A stretch of 64,000 nucleotides of DNA from Chlorocebus sabaeus (GCF_047675955.1 NC_132919.1:67126816-67190815), one strand, 5' to 3'; counted from the first letter of the stretch, positions 1 to 29,546 are shown. The notes: generated by a model from the letters alone, not told the origin. Program-made: numbers and translations.

Positions 1-224
1 GCAGGCTCCGCCTCCTGGGTTCACACCATTCTCCTGCCTCAGCCTCCCAAATAGCTGGGACTACAGGCACCCACCACCACACCCGGCTAATTTTTTTGTA
101 TTTGTAGTAGAGACGGGGTTTCACTGTGTTAGCCAGGATGGTCTCGATCTCCTGACCTCGTGATCCACCCCCGCCTTGGCCTCCCAAAGTGCTGGGATTA
201 CAGGCATGAGCCACCGCGCCTGGC
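1..224 (-). mobile_element. Alu, cut by the window start
   Basis: Antisense Alu body ending GAGCCACCGCGCCTGGCC; the poly(T) side lies outside the window. Confidence 0.95.
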
Positions 225-1096
225 CGATTTTTACATTTTTAAAGAGTTATAAAAGAAAAAATAATGTGGTCTGTAAAACCTAAAATATTTACTACCTGGC
301 CTGTTGGAGGAAAAGTTTGCCAATCTCTGTTTTATACCATTAACTATGAAATTAACAAAAACTTTTACCTTTGTGCAGAAGGTTAAGAAAAAAAGCATGG
401 TTAAGGAAAAGGAGATGTGTTACCTGTTTATGCACTCCTATAACCGTGGCATTGCAAAAAATAAAAATAACCACCTTTAAAAAAATAAATCTTATTTAAA
501 TTGCTGTCTTCTGACTTATTTTGATTCCTTCTACTTACCCATGGAAATGAAATATGTGTGAGTAGTTACTTAGGAATGCGATTTTTATTTTATGCTTTGT
601 TTAGATTAGCCCTATAACTTATATTCCACTAATGGAATCTCTTCCTGGAATCCATAAATTCTCTTTCTCAATTTTCCCTTTTGTGAAGTAGGAATTAGAT
701 CAGAAAGATTAGCATGTTTTTTGGAACATCAGGAAACTGGCTTTGAAGTCCTTTGAAGTACTATTACAGTCTTAGTCCTTTATGTGGTGGTAGCGATAGG
801 GTATGATAGAGCCTATTTTAATTTAGTAATCCTTATTTTGGGATTTTGGGTTGTTCTCACCTTGATTTTTGTCACTGAAGTAGTCAGGTTATATCCACGG
901 TCCCCTGAAGGGTACTTGTTTCAATTTGTTAGTAGTCAGTTCTTTCTTCTGGGACTCTACTATGTATGTCACAGTTAAGTATACTCTCAAACTAATGCTT
1001 AAACAGAAAAAAGAGGATCAACTCATTAGGCTTTGAGTTTAGTTATCCACTTGACTCAGGTGCTAATAAATCCATTACATTTAAAATGTTCAGTAT
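225..1096. other. Gene-free AT-rich stretch
   Basis: No repeat recognised. AATAAA motifs on the plus strand near 460-490 could belong to a gene running in from the left; nothing else supports that. Confidence 0.4.
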
Positions 1097-1113
1097 TGCA
1101 AAGGGCAAATTTT

Positions 1114-1405
1114 GTTTGTTTGTTTTTTGAGACAGATCACTCTGTCACCCAGTCTGGAGTGCAGTGGCGCCATCTTGGCTCACTGCAACCTCCACTTTGC
1201 AGGTTCAAGCGATTCTCCTGCCTCAGCCTCCCGAGTAGCTGAGACTACAGGCAAGCACCACCACACCCAGCTAATTTTTTGTATTTTTAGTAGAGATGGG
1301 GTTTCACCGTGTTAGCCAGGATGGTCTCGATCTCCTGACCTCGTGATCCACCTGCCTCAGCCTCCCAAAGTGTTGGGATTACAGGCGTGAACCACTGCGC
1401 CCCGC
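1114..1405 (-). mobile_element. Alu with 17-bp target duplication
   Basis: Full-length antisense Alu. TGCAAAGGGCAAATTTT flanks it at 1097-1113 and 1406-1422. Confidence 0.97.
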
Positions 1406-1664
1406 TGCAAAGGGCAAATTTTAAACAACCATATCTTCTATGGTAAGACTGAGTTTTAGGCCAGATTTTGGATTTCAGGCATAAATTCTCAACCCTCTAA
1501 AACTTTATAGTAGCAGATTATTCAAGTGAGAAGGACACTGATAACAACTCAAGGTAATTTTGCTTTTTCCATTAAAAAGAATGAGTACACCAAGTTCTTT
1601 TGGATTAGAAATGGCGGGAGCATCAGTTTTATCAGTTTCACTGCAAATTTTGTAAAAGTTTTGT

Positions 1665-1726
1665 AATGTTTTCATAGGTTGTAATTCAGAAGTACAATGT
1701 TTTCATAGGTTGTAATTCAGAAATAC
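1665..1726. repeat. 31-bp tandem duplication
   Basis: Copies 1665-1695 and 1696-1726 start AATGTTTTCATAGGTTGTAA and differ at one base. Confidence 0.9.
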
Positions 1727-2156
1727 AAGTACATAAGAACCATCTGTTAGAGGATATGCCATTGAAAGGGACACCAACTAATTTAAAAATTATCTATTGG
1801 GTGATATGATTAACAATATTTAAAAGACTTTTGTTAAGTGTTTGGTTCTTATTAATGGACTGGTATTTCATTTCTGACCGGTATCATGTAAAAGCTTCCC
1901 TAAAATTTTTATTCTGGTTTACCTGGATTAGCATAAAGATAGAGCAAAAATTTCATCTTTGAAAGAGATCAGGTTAGCTCCATGGATATCTGGATGGCAT
2001 TGATTTATAAACCAACATTATTACTTGTGTGTTAATAGTGAAATCTAAAACAGTATAAGTTCTTAAATTCATTTAACTTTCTGATATGAGTGACTCTTAA
2101 GGTTAGAAACTAATATAAATTTAGAAAAATGAAACCAAATGTTTTCAACAAAGTAA

Positions 2157-2162
2157 TTTATT
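2157..2162 (-). terminator. Candidate MEIOC polyadenylation signal (distal)
   Basis: AATAAA on the minus strand at the far end of the repeat-free block after the stop codon. Inferred from motif and position only. Confidence 0.4.
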
Positions 2163-2269
2163 TTTTTCCTGAGACCAAATTCAGTACAGTATTTGTTTTT
2201 ATAACATCCAACATGTCTTATGTTAAACTTAACCACTTTCTATGCAGTGACTGTGGTGAGATGATCTAT

Positions 2270-2275
2270 TTTATT
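2270..2275 (-). terminator. Candidate MEIOC polyadenylation signal (proximal)
   Basis: AATAAA on the minus strand about 110 nt before the distal signal. Confidence 0.3.
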
Positions 2276-3632
2276 TGACTACCCTCAATGTAATTCATTT
2301 GGGTAGTTCTAAGGCATACCAGTGTTCAAAATGTTTCTCCCTACAGTTACTCCTGCATTCTCAATCAGTTTCTTCTGCACATCATCTAAAGAAAATTTAT
2401 GTGGTATGATTACACTCTTTTTTTTTTAATACCAGAATTTCTAAAACTAAGGAAAACACTAACATTTAAAAATCAGTGTTTCTAGTCAAGGATATTTCAA
2501 TTAAATTTCATCAGTACATTATAGTTTAACTCATGCTAGAAATGTTAAAACCCAAGATCTTCTGAGTCACATAATACCAACATTTCATATTAATGAATAA
2601 ATTACTCAAGTTCTATACAAAGATACTAAGTGATGAGAAACAGAAAAAGCTTTCAATAGTTTTAAAAAAATACAGAAGCAAACTAATGAACACAACTACA
2701 CAAAATATACACTAACCAATTGCAAGCTAAACTAGTTAGAGATTAACCTTTTAAAAAATACATTTTAGAACTTCGTGATACCCTCATAAAAGGCAGCAAA
2801 CTAAGGGTATTAAAACAGTAGTCATTATTTCAGTTACTGTGTATCAAGTCTAAAAGATCCAGACAAAGGGAATGTTTTGTGATTCAATTTAAATAACTTT
2901 AAAATTGGAAACATTTAATAATTGATAATATAATTAAAAGTTAAAGAATATATACAAATGATCTGAATAGGTTTTATATTCAGTAACTTGCATGGTTTTT
3001 ACACTGGCACTTTTATCATTAATTTAGGAGAATCAGATGCATTTCCCTCCATATACTTAGGCATTAAGATTTCAAATTTATAAATATGGTAGTATTTTAA
3101 ATATTAAATTTTTACATGAATATTGGGTTTATCCATACTTTCCTTTGTTTCCCAGGTATTATCCAGTTTTGCAAGGAAAACACTTTTATATCACAATCAA
3201 AACTTGTCTTGGTTACTAGGCTGTAGCCATAATTGGGTTACAGTCACTTAGATTCATTATTTGGAATTATACCTAACTAAGACAGACCTAAATGAAACTT
3301 ATCTCCTAGAAGAATTTCACATTTGCATTTACCTGCATGGCAGAATGGGTTTAAGCATATTTTAGCTGTTAGGAAATATTTAATTTTTAAACTTGTTATC
3401 TGACTACTCAGAACTCTTGAGTAGTCAACTGTACCTTTGAGCTTACTTAAAACTATATCGGATTCACTTCAAATAGAAGATTTTTAAATAGAAGTTAGAC
3501 TTCATTAAGGTATTGGTATTAACTTTAAATCTGAAAGAAAACATACTGAAAGTTTGACAAGTTCATTAAAAAATTTTTAGCATGTCTTGATATATTTGTC
3601 AGCTTTTTATTCTTCTTTCTGCTGTCATTTCC

Positions 3633-21040
<17,408 letters not shown>

Positions 21041-21239
21041 GGGGCCCCCCCAGCCTCTCCCGGACTAGGCACAGCTCCTGGGGTACGGGGGTGAAGGGGG
21101 GCGTCCAGGCCCGGCTCCCTCAGCCCGCACCCCGCCGTCTCCGCAGCCGCCTCCGCCGCCCGGGCGCTGCCTGAAGCCAGTCTACGGGTGGGGGGGGCCG
21201 GAGCGGGGAGGGAGGGGCGGGGGCAGAGGCCGTTACCTG

Positions 21240-21460
21240 GCCTGCCTGGGGCTCGCGACTAGGCACACGGCACAGGCGCGCCCCGCCCCGCTGTGAGGCC
21301 CGCCCCCCGCTTCGCACCCCGCCATTGGCCCGATGCCCATCCAATGGGCGACCACTCCAGGCTCCGTTAACCCCCAGAGACAAGCAGAGGAAGGGGCGGT
21401 TAGCGAACCTCGCTCTCTGAGCTTTTCCCGCTCAAAGTAAATGTGTTTGGGATTGGCCCG
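21240..21460 (-). promoter_or_regulatory. MEIOC core promoter with CCAAT boxes
   Basis: No TATA box is seen. A CCAAT on the minus strand (21324-21328) and one on the plus strand (21341-21345) face each other, with another ATTGG at 21452-21456; NF-Y is the usual binder. Transcription start is inferred near 21050-21300. The symmetric arrangement would also allow divergent transcription. Confidence 0.55.
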
Positions 21461-21560
21461 GACTGGCAGGCACCGGCCCGATGATTTGCTGATAGGGCAG
21501 CGGAGAGGCGGGGCGTGGCAGGTTGAAAGAGCGCAGCCCTACCGGGTGGGAGAGGTATTG

Positions 21561-21904
21561 GTGGCTCTTGGAAGACGTGAGAAGTCGCTCAGCAACTGGC
21601 TCATCATCCAAAACCTAGCCGTTGCGCACATTTCATTTGTCCGACATTTCATATTTGTCCCTTAGTCCCTCCCGTAGCTCCCAGAATCCTTTGGAGCTGC
21701 CCAGAGACTAATAAAACTTGTACCGGTTTGGGGAGGGCGAGGAACAACTTGTGGAGTGGGTGTTGTTAGGAGACCCCCCCTTTTGAGGGAGAGCTGCCCT
21801 GTGTCCTAAGCCCGGGCTTCCAGTCAGGGTTAAGACTGAGTGTTAATGTGACTTTTGAACAAAGTTCGCTGTGACCTTTTGTTCGTTTGTGGTGTTTGTC
21901 TGTG
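21561..21904. other. Gene-free unique stretch beside the CpG island
   Basis: Moderate-GC sequence upstream of MEIOC. No convincing exon or repeat is seen. Confidence 0.5.
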
Positions 21905-22650
21905 TAAAACAGGGTCTTGCTCTGTCGCCCAGGCTGGAGTGCAGTGGCGCTATCATAGCTCGTTGCAGCCTTGAACTCCCGGGTTCAAGCGATCCTCCCG
22001 CTTCAGCCTCACGAGTAGCTGGAGCTGCAGGCCACGCGACGCCACCATTCCTGGCTAATTTTTAAATTTTTTTTGTAAAACTGAGGGACCTGGGGGTTGG
22101 GTCCCTTTATGTTGCCCAGGCTGGTCTCAAACTCCTGGTCTCAGCCTCCCAAGTAGTTGGGGCTACAGGCACATGCCACCACTCTCAGCTAATTTTTTTT
22201 TTTTTTTTTTTTTGTGAGATGGAGTGTCACTCTGTCGCCAGGCTAGAGTGCAGTGGCACAAAGGCTCACTACAACCTCTGCCACCCGGGTTCGAGTGATT
22301 CTCCTGCCTCAGCCTCCGGAGTAGCTGGGACTACAGGCCCATGCCACCACTCCCAGCTAATTTTTGTATTTTTAGTAGAGACGGGAATTTCACCATGTTG
22401 TCCAGGATGGTCTCGATCTCTTGACCTCGTGATCTGCCCGCTTCAGCCTCCCAAAGTTCTGGGATTACAGGCGTGAGCCACCGCGCCTGGCCCCAGCTCA
22501 TTTTTAAATTTTTCTGTAGAGCCGGGGTTGGAGGTGGGGATGGGTGTGGGGGCGTGGGTCTCTTTATGTTACCCAGGCTAGTCTTGAACTGAACTCTTGG
22601 CCTGAAGTGATTCTCCCCCTCGGCCTCCCAAAGTGTGAGATTACAAGTGA
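21905..22650 (-). mobile_element. Old Alu split by a younger Alu
   Basis: Outer pieces 21905-22190 and 22490-22650 are antisense and diverged; the outer sequence resumes at CAGCTCATTTTTAAATT. The older part itself looks like two fused fragments. Confidence 0.85.
22191..22489 (-). mobile_element. Alu inserted in an Alu
   Basis: Antisense, T(20), ends GAGCCACCGCGCCTGGCC. Flanked by CAGCTAATTTTT and CAGCTCATTTTT. Confidence 0.93.
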
Positions 22651-22976
22651 GAACTTACATAAAGAAGCCATTCCAGGCACCCAACGAACCATTCATATGG
22701 CAGTCAGTTTGGGGATATGACGGTCTCAGAGAAATGCTAGTTTTTGTCCCCAGACACTGCTAAAAAATGAGATAGTTGAAATATAAAAGAAGTAAACACA
22801 GCACTTTTAGGCTGTTTTTATATTTATATTCAAAACTTGAGAAATGAGCACTTAAGTGGAAGATACTGTTTTAACTCAGACACGAATGGAAGTAGGAGGA
22901 TGAGTTTTATTGACCCATATTGTCCTGATAATTACTTCAGGTCTCTACTCAGCTTTGAGTTCAGAAAGCTCACCAA

Positions 22977-23263
22977 GACTGGGCACAGTGGCTCATACCT
23001 GTAATCCCAGCACTTTGGGAGGCCAAGGCAGGGGGATTACTTGAGCCCAGGAGTTGCCCAGCTAGGGCAGCATAAGGAGACTTCCTCTCTACGAAAAAAT
23101 TAACAGTTGGGTGTGGTGGTGTGCGCGGTACTTGCACTTGGAAGGCTGAGGTGGGAGGATCGCCTGAGCTGGAGAGTTAGAGGATGCAGTGAGCCATAAT
23201 TACTCCATTACACTCCAGCATGGGTGACAGAGCAAGACCCTGTTTCAAAAAAAAAAAAAAAAG
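22977..23263 (+). mobile_element. Alu
   Basis: Sense, diverged, with A(17) tail. Confidence 0.92.
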
Positions 23264-23282
23264 GAAGAAAGAAAAGAGAAAA

Positions 23283-23398
23283 AGCTGCTGGGCTTATACC
23301 TGCAATCCCAGCATTTAGGGAAGCAAAGGCAGGAGGATAGATTGAGCTCAGGAGTTTGAGATTTGCCTGGGCAATATAGTGCTCCACAAAAAGGAAAA
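23283..23398 (+). mobile_element. Alu left-arm fragment
   Basis: Sense, TGGGCTTATACCTGCAATCC to the CACAAAAAGG tail; strongly diverged, monomer-like. Confidence 0.75.
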
Positions 23399-24021
23399 CC
23401 AAAATGTGCATGCACACACACACACAAAAAGAAAAAGCTGACCAGGTAGTGTGGCTCTAACAGTTATATTTCTCTGCCTCAGCCTTAAAGTTGCTGGTGT
23501 AGGGCTCATTGCATTGAGGACTACTGGCTTTTTCCCCCTCTCCAGTACTCCCCAGAAGAGTTTTGAAAAACTATGAATCCTCTTATGTATTTTTGTAGTA
23601 AAATATATAGAAGATTTGCCATTTTTAAGTGTTCGGTTAAGTGTCATTAAGCATGTTCATAATGTTGTGTAACCATGACCGCTCTACAGTTTCAGAACTT
23701 CATTAATCACAAACAGAAACTCTGCATCCCATAAATAATTATTCTCCATGTCCCCTTCTCCCAGTTCCTGGCAACCACCATTCTACTTTCTATCTCTATG
23801 AATTTGACTACTCTAGGTACCTCATGTAAGTGGAATCATACAGTATTTATCCTTTTGTGCCTGGCTTATTTTACTAAGCAGAATGTCATCAAGTTTCCTT
23901 CATGCTATAGCATATACCTGAATGTCATTCCTTTTTATGGCTGACTAAGGTTCCATTGTATGGATATACCACATTTTGTTCAAGTATTCATCTATTTATG
24001 GACACATGGGTGGTTTCCATC

Positions 24022-24620
24022 TTTTTTTTTTTTGAGTCAGAGTCTTGCTGTGTGCTACAGACTGGAGTGCAGGCACAATCTTGGCTCACTGCAACCTCCC
24101 CCTCATTGGAGGAATCATTCAAACGATTATCCTGCCTTAGCTTCCCCAGGAGCTGGAATTACAGGCATGCACCACCAAACCTGGCTAATTTTTTTTTTTT
24201 TTTTTTGAGACACAGTCTTGCTCTGTTGCATAGGCTGGAGTGCAGTGGCGTGATCTCAGCTCACTGCAACCTCTGCCTCCTGGGTTCAAGTGATTCTCCT
24301 GTCTCAGACTCCTGAATAGATGGGATTACAGGCATGGACCACCATGCCCAGCTAATTTTTGTATTTTTAGTAGAGACAGGGTTTTGCCATGTTGGCCAGG
24401 CTGGCCTCGAACTCCTGACCTCTGGAGATCCACCTGCCTCGGTCTCCCAAAGTGCTGGGATTACAGGGGTGAGCCACCGTGACCAGCCTAATTTTTGTAT
24501 TTTTAATAGAGACAGGATCTCGCCATGTTGGCCAGGGTGGTCTTGACCTCTTGACCTCAAGTGATCTGCCTGCCGTGACCTCTCAAAGTGATTACAGGCA
24601 TGAGTCACTGCGCTTGGCCC
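24022..24620 (-). mobile_element. Alu split by a younger Alu, inside L1
   Basis: Outer pieces 24022-24188 and 24488-24620 rejoin at TGGCTAATTTTT. Antisense. Confidence 0.88.
24189..24487 (-). mobile_element. Inner Alu of the nested pair
   Basis: Antisense, T(18), ends GAGCCACCGTGACCAGCC. Confidence 0.94.
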
Positions 24621-24865
24621 TCAACTTTTCACGATTGTGAGTAGTACTACTAGGAACATTGGTGTACAAGTATTTGATTCATTTTTTTTCCAATTCTTTT
24701 GGGTATATACCTAAGAGTGGTATTGTTGGGACATATGGTAGTTGTATTCGATGTCTTGAGTAATTCCAAAATGTTTTACACTGTGGCTGCACCATTTTAC
24801 ATTCTCACCAACAATGCATGAGAGTTCCCATTTCTCCACATCCTCACCAATACTTGTTATTTTCT

Positions 24866-25052
24866 TTTCCCCTCCCTCCCTCCCTCCCTCCCTTTCTCCC
24901 TTCCTTCCTTCCTTCCTTCCTTCCTTCCTTCCTTCCTTCCTTCCTTCCTTCCTTCCTTCCCTCCTTCCCTCCCTCCCTCTCTTCTTTCTCCCTTCCTTCC
25001 TTCCTTCCTTCCTTCCTTCCTTCCTTCCTTCCTTCCTTCCTTCCTTCCTTCC

Positions 25053-25115
<63 letters not shown>

Positions 25116-25126
25116 CTTTTTCTTTC
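24866..25126. repeat. Long pyrimidine microsatellite (TTCC)n-(TC)n-(TTTC)n
   Basis: 261 bp with almost no purine; grades from CCCT to TTCC to TC to TTTC and ends at the head of an antisense Alu, so it derives from that tail. Confidence 0.97.
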
Positions 25127-25410
25127 TGACACAGAGTCTCCCTCTGTCACCCAGGCTGGAGTAGAGTGACACGATCTTGGCTCATTGCAACATCCACCTC
25201 TCGGGTTCAAGGAATTTTCGTGCCTCAGCCTCCCGAGTAGCTGGGATTACAGGCACACACAACCACGCCTGGCTAATTTTTTGTATTTTTAGTAGAGACA
25301 GGGTTTTGACATGTTACCCAGGCTGGTCTCGAACTCCTGAGCTTAGGCAATCCAGCTGCCTTGGCCTCCCAAAGTGTTAGGATTACAGGCGTGAGCCACT
25401 GCACCCAGCC
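25127..25410 (-). mobile_element. Alu joined to the microsatellite
   Basis: Antisense Alu from CACAGAGTCTCCCTCTGTC to CCACTGCACCCAGCC. Confidence 0.94.
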
Positions 25411-25419
25411 TATTTTGGT

Positions 25420-25619
25420 GCATTCTCAGCTCACTGCAACCTCCGTCTCTCGGGTTCAAGTGATTCTCCTGCCTCAGCCTTCTGAGTAGCTGGGATTACA
25501 GGCACACACCACCATGCCCGGCTAATTTTTCTATTTTTAGTAGAGACAGGGTTTCACCATGTTGGCCAGGCTGGTCTTGAACTCCTGACCTCGTGATCCG
25601 CCTGCCTCGGCTTCCCAAG
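25420..25619 (-). mobile_element. Alu truncated at both ends
   Basis: Antisense central portion, from CATTCTCAGCTCACTGC to CCTCGGCTTCCCAAGT. Confidence 0.9.
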
Positions 25620-25681
25620 TAAAAAACTTTTTTTTCCACTTACTATTTTGGGGATATTTAAGTGAATCTGAAATTACTATT

Positions 25682-25988
25682 GGATTTTTTTTTTTTTTTT
25701 TCTTTTGAGACAGAGTTTTGCTCTTGCTGCCCAGGCTGGAGTGCAATGGTGCAATCTTGGCTCGCAGCAACCTCCACCTCCCGGGTGCAAGTGATTCTCC
25801 TGCCTCAGCCTCCCAAGTAGCTAAGATTACAGGCGCCCGCCACCACGCCCGGCTAATTTTTTGTATTCTTAGTAGAGACGGGGTTTCATCATCTTGGCCA
25901 GGCTGGTCTAGAACTCCTGACCTCGTGATCCACTCGCCTTAGCCTCCCAAAGTGCTGGGATTATAGGCGTGAGTCACCATGCCCGGCC
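25682..25988 (-). mobile_element. Alu
   Basis: Antisense full Alu with long T run; TATTGGATTTTT / TATTGGGTTTTT at the flanks. Confidence 0.95.
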
Positions 25989-26966
25989 TATTGGGTTTTT
26001 AAAGAAAGATATTTAAGAACATTCTTTGCTAGAACTGAAGACAATTTAAACTGATTCCATTCAAAAAAACTTAGTGCAGAATGCAGACTTTCTCTTCCAA
26101 GTATATGTAAAAGTTAACTTCTTTTTTTTCCACCTGTGGAAGACAATGTACAATATAGTACTCTTCAGATACACTAATGAGGCCCTTTTTATACTTTAAC
26201 AGGGATGTAAACATTTCCTTTTGTACCATAAATAAATTATGGGTTTCATTAAAAAAAGCCTATCCCCAAGAAATGTTCTGAGTGTTAATATAAGATTTCA
26301 TTATTCTCGTAAGTAAACCTTTGAGTTCAAATAAAGTTTTGTGGGTTTTCTTTTTTTGAAAATTGAAGGTATATATAGGGGCTCAACCTAAATGCCAGGG
26401 AATTAACCCTCCATAGGAAGCAATCATATAATTCTAAGTCAGTAGATAATTGAATCGATGCAGGATTTTTAAGTATTCTCTCAACTATATTAAATGAATT
26501 GTTTTTCCAGTTTTCTAGTGGTCCAAAAACTTAAATAGGCTGCAAATCTGCTGTGATTCAAACCGTGCAATTCCTCACAGGCATCTCTGACTTGAGGAAC
26601 TAAGTTCCTGTAATTATATGTCCTGAAATTAACTGGGTTGCCAGATAGGTTTTCTCAACCTTTAATAGCTCGTTGGAAGCCTTACAGAATGCTCTTTATT
26701 AGAAATATTTGGAACTACTTCCCCCTTTTTGGATGCTCAAATTAGTGTTTTTCTACTTCTCTGGCATAATTTGTATAGCTGCTTCCTTTGTAGAAAGTAA
26801 GCTTATGTTCTGCTTTTCCCCTTTTGGTTGGCTGGGGTGCTAGGTCACTCTTATCTGTGCTCTAGGAAACTTTTAGGTTTCTACTTAGCTTACGATGACA
26901 CCCTGAAAGAGTTAGGGTCTGCTGCTGTTTGGGTTAGGGGGTAGATACTTGAATTCACTGGTCTTT
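25989..26966. other. Gene-free unique stretch
   Basis: About 1 kb of AT-rich sequence. No gene, clear repeat or RNA seen. Confidence 0.5.
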
Positions 26967-27198
26967 TTTTGGTTCACTGCAGCCTTGACCTCCAGCACTC
27001 AAGGGATCCTTCCACTTCAGCCTCTAGAATAGCTGCGACTAATAGGTGAGCACTATGCTCACTAATTTTGTGTATGTATTGTAGAGACAAGGTCTTACTG
27101 TGTTCCCAGGCTGCTCTCGGACTCCTGGACTCAAGGGATCCTCCTTCTTCAGCCTCCCAAAGTGCTAGGATAACAGGCATGAGCCACCACGCCCGGCC
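26967..27198 (-). mobile_element. Alu, poly(T) end missing
   Basis: Antisense, starts GGTTCACTGCAGCCTTGACC; old. Confidence 0.88.
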
Positions 27199-27287
27199 AA
27201 ATGGATTGTTTTTTATCACAGATGCTGCAATATGAATATGCATCTTCCTGCTATCCCTTCAAAAGTGAGAATTAATATTGTTTTCTT

Positions 27288-27608
27288 TTCTTTCTTTCTT
27301 TCTTTTCTTTTCTTTTTTTTTTTTTTTTGAGATGGAGTCTCTCTGTCGCCCAGGCTGGAGTGCAGTGGCGCAATCTTGGCCCACCACAACCTCCGCCTCC
27401 CAGGTTCAAGCAATTCTCCTGCCTCAGCCTCCTGAGTAGCTGGGATTAAGGGTATGCACCACCACCCCCAGCTAATTTTGTATTTTTAGTAGAGATGGGG
27501 TTTCTCCGTGTTAGTCAAGCTGGTCTCGAACTTCTGACCTCAGGTGATCTTCCTGTATCGGCCTCCCTAAGTTCTGGGATTACAAGTGTGAGCCACTGCG
27601 CCCAGCCC
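27288..27608 (-). mobile_element. Alu
   Basis: Antisense with TTTC/T-run tail; ends GAGCCACTGCGCCCAGCCC at the start of the L1 relic. Confidence 0.94.
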
Positions 27609-28817
27609 AAAAAAGACTTTATTTTTCAGAGTAGTTTTAGGTTCACGGCAAAACTGAGAAGGAAGTACAGAGAGGTCCCATATACAGATTTCCTGCCCCT
27701 TCACAGATGCATCCTTCCCCAGTATCAACATCCTGCACTAGAATGGTACATATGTTATCATCAATGAACCTACACTGACATATCATTATCAATCAAAGTC
27801 CATAGTTTACATTAGGATCCACTCTTGGTGGTGTACTTTCTGTAGGTTTGGAAAAGTATATAGCAACATGTATCCACCATTTTGGTATCATACAGAATAG
27901 TTTCACTACCCTAAAAATCCTCTATGCTCCGCCTATTCATTCCTCCCTCCCCCCAACCCCTGGCAACCACCGAATTTTTTTTTTTTTTTTTTTTAACTTC
28001 TCCATAGTTTTGCCTTTTACAGACTGTCATAGAATTGGAATCATACCGTATGTAGACTTTTCATATTGGCTTCTTTCACTTAGCAATATGCATTTAGGGT
28101 TCCTCCATGTATTTTCATGGCTTGATAGCTCATTTCTTTTTAGCACTGAATAATACTTCATTGGATGTACCACAGTTTTATCTACTCACCTACTGAAGGA
28201 CATCTTTCAGTTTTGGCAATTATGACTAAAACTGCTATAAACACCAGTGTGCAAGTTTTTGGGTGGATATAGTTTACAACTCATTTGGGTAAATACCCAA
28301 GAGCACAATTGCTGGATCATATGGTAAGGGTATATTTAATTTTGTAAGAAACTGCCAAATTATCTTCCAAAGTGGCTATACTATTTTGCATTCCTACCAG
28401 CAATCAATGACACTTCCTGTTGTTCCACATCCTTGCCAGTATTTGGAATTGTCAGTATTTTGGATTTCAGCCATTCTTTTTTTTTTTTTTTTTTTGAGAT
28501 GGAATCTCTCTGTGTTGCCCCAGCTCTAGTGCAGTGGCACGATCTCAGCTCACTGCAACCTCCACCTCCTGGGTTCAAGCGATTCTCCTGCCTCAACCTC
28601 CCGAGTGGCTGGGATTACAGGCACGTATCACCACGCCCAACTAATTTTTTTTGTATTTTTAGTAAGAGACAGAGTTTCACCATGTTGGCCAGGGTAGTTT
28701 CAAACTCCTGACCTCAGGTGATCTGCCCACCTCAGCCTCCCAAAGTGCTGGGATTATAGGCGTGAGCTGCCATGCCTGGTCTAGCCATTCTAATAGACGT
28801 GTAGTGGTATCTCATTG
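27609..28817 (-). mobile_element. Old L1 (L1M-type) 3' part
   Basis: Antisense L1 phrases include GGTAAATACCCAAGAGCACA, GCTGGATCATATGGTAAGG and CTATACTATTTTGCATTCC. Broken at 28478-28782 by an Alu; AGCCATTCT is duplicated on both sides of it. No reading frame survives. Confidence 0.8.
28478..28782 (-). mobile_element. Alu inside L1
   Basis: Antisense, T(22); AGCCATTCT duplicated on both sides. Confidence 0.95.
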
Positions 28818-29137
28818 TTTAGTTTTTTTGTTTTTGTTTTTTTTTGTTTTTTTTTTTTGCAGGGTCTTGCTCTGTCACCTAGCTGTAGTGCAGTGGTATG
28901 ATCACGGCTCACTGGAGTCTCGACTTCCTGGGGTCAAGCGATTCTCCCACCTCAACCTTTGAAGTAACTGGGACTAGTCACCATCATGCTTTGTTGATTT
29001 TTAAGTTTTTTTTTTGTAGAAATAGGGTTTCCCTGTGTTGCCCAGTTTGGTCTCAAACTCCTGGGCTCAAATGATCCTCCCACCTTGGCCTTCCAAGGTA
29101 CTGGGATTACAGGCATGTACCACCACACCCATCCAAT
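28818..29137 (-). mobile_element. Alu (old)
   Basis: Antisense, T/G-run tail, many substitutions. Confidence 0.88.
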
Positions 29138-29272
29138 TTTTGTATTTTTAGTAGAGACGGAGTTTTCACCATGTTGGCCAGGCTGGTCTCAAACTCCTGA
29201 CCTCAAATGATCCGTCCGCCTCGGCCTCCCAAAGTGCTGGGATTACAGGCATGAGCCACTGCGCCTGGCTTT
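29138..29272 (-). mobile_element. Alu fragment
   Basis: Antisense, starts within the body at AATTTTTGTATTTTTAGTAG and ends GAGCCACTGCGCCTGGC. Confidence 0.88.
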
Positions 29273-29366
29273 CTTTTCTTTTTTTTTTTTTCAAACCACT
29301 TTCTTTTACATATCCCTGGCTCCTAATTGCTTCTCTACTTTTTCTTACTGCTCCAGCTTCTAGATA

Positions 29367-29541
29367 AGTGGTTCTCAAGGTGTGGTCCTTCAACCAACAG
29401 CATCATCACCACCTAGGAACTTGTTAGAAATGGAAGTTCTTGCACCCTGCCAAAACCAGAAACTCTGGGGATGGGTCCCAGCAATCTTTATTTTAACAGC
29501 CCTCCAAGCAATTCTGATGCAAACTTAAGTTTGAAAACATT
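29367..29541. mobile_element. MER5A-like hAT element
   Basis: Begins AGTGGTTCTCAAGGTGTGG and contains the AACTTGTTAGAAATG and CAGAAACTCTGGGGATGGG blocks of MER5A. Ends near TTTGAAAACATTG. Confidence 0.8.
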
Positions 29542-29546
29542 GTTAT

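Larger units (their letters stand above)
2140..3632 (-). other. MEIOC: Probable MEIOC 3' UTR
   Basis: About 1.5 kb of AT-rich unique sequence without Alu or L1 follows the stop codon. Two AATAAA hexamers on the minus strand (2270-2275 and 2157-2162) are candidate ends. Length and cleavage site are inferred; cDNA would settle them. A much shorter form is possible, because another AATAAA lies at 3606-3611, right after the stop. Confidence 0.55.
23590..24865 (-). mobile_element. Old L1 (L1M-type) 3' part, split by nested Alus
   Basis: The plus strand shows antisense L1 phrases such as GGACACATGGGTGGTTTCC, TTTTGGGTATATACCTAAGA and GTGGCTGCACCATTTTACAT. Pieces 23590-24021 and 24621-24865 are separated by two Alus. 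No reading frame survives. Confidence 0.8.

Noticed and set aside
455..495. Plus-strand AATAAA cluster as the 3' end of a convergent gene
   Set aside because: The motif is common in AT-rich DNA and no exon is visible upstream in the 224-1096 stretch.
21120..21383. 87-codon minus-strand frame upstream of MEIOC
   Set aside because: Lies in the promoter; GC-driven, with no splice link to the coding exons.
24711..25210. Open frames of up to 153 codons on both strands
   Set aside because: They read through the 261-bp pyrimidine microsatellite; composition is an artefact of the repeat.
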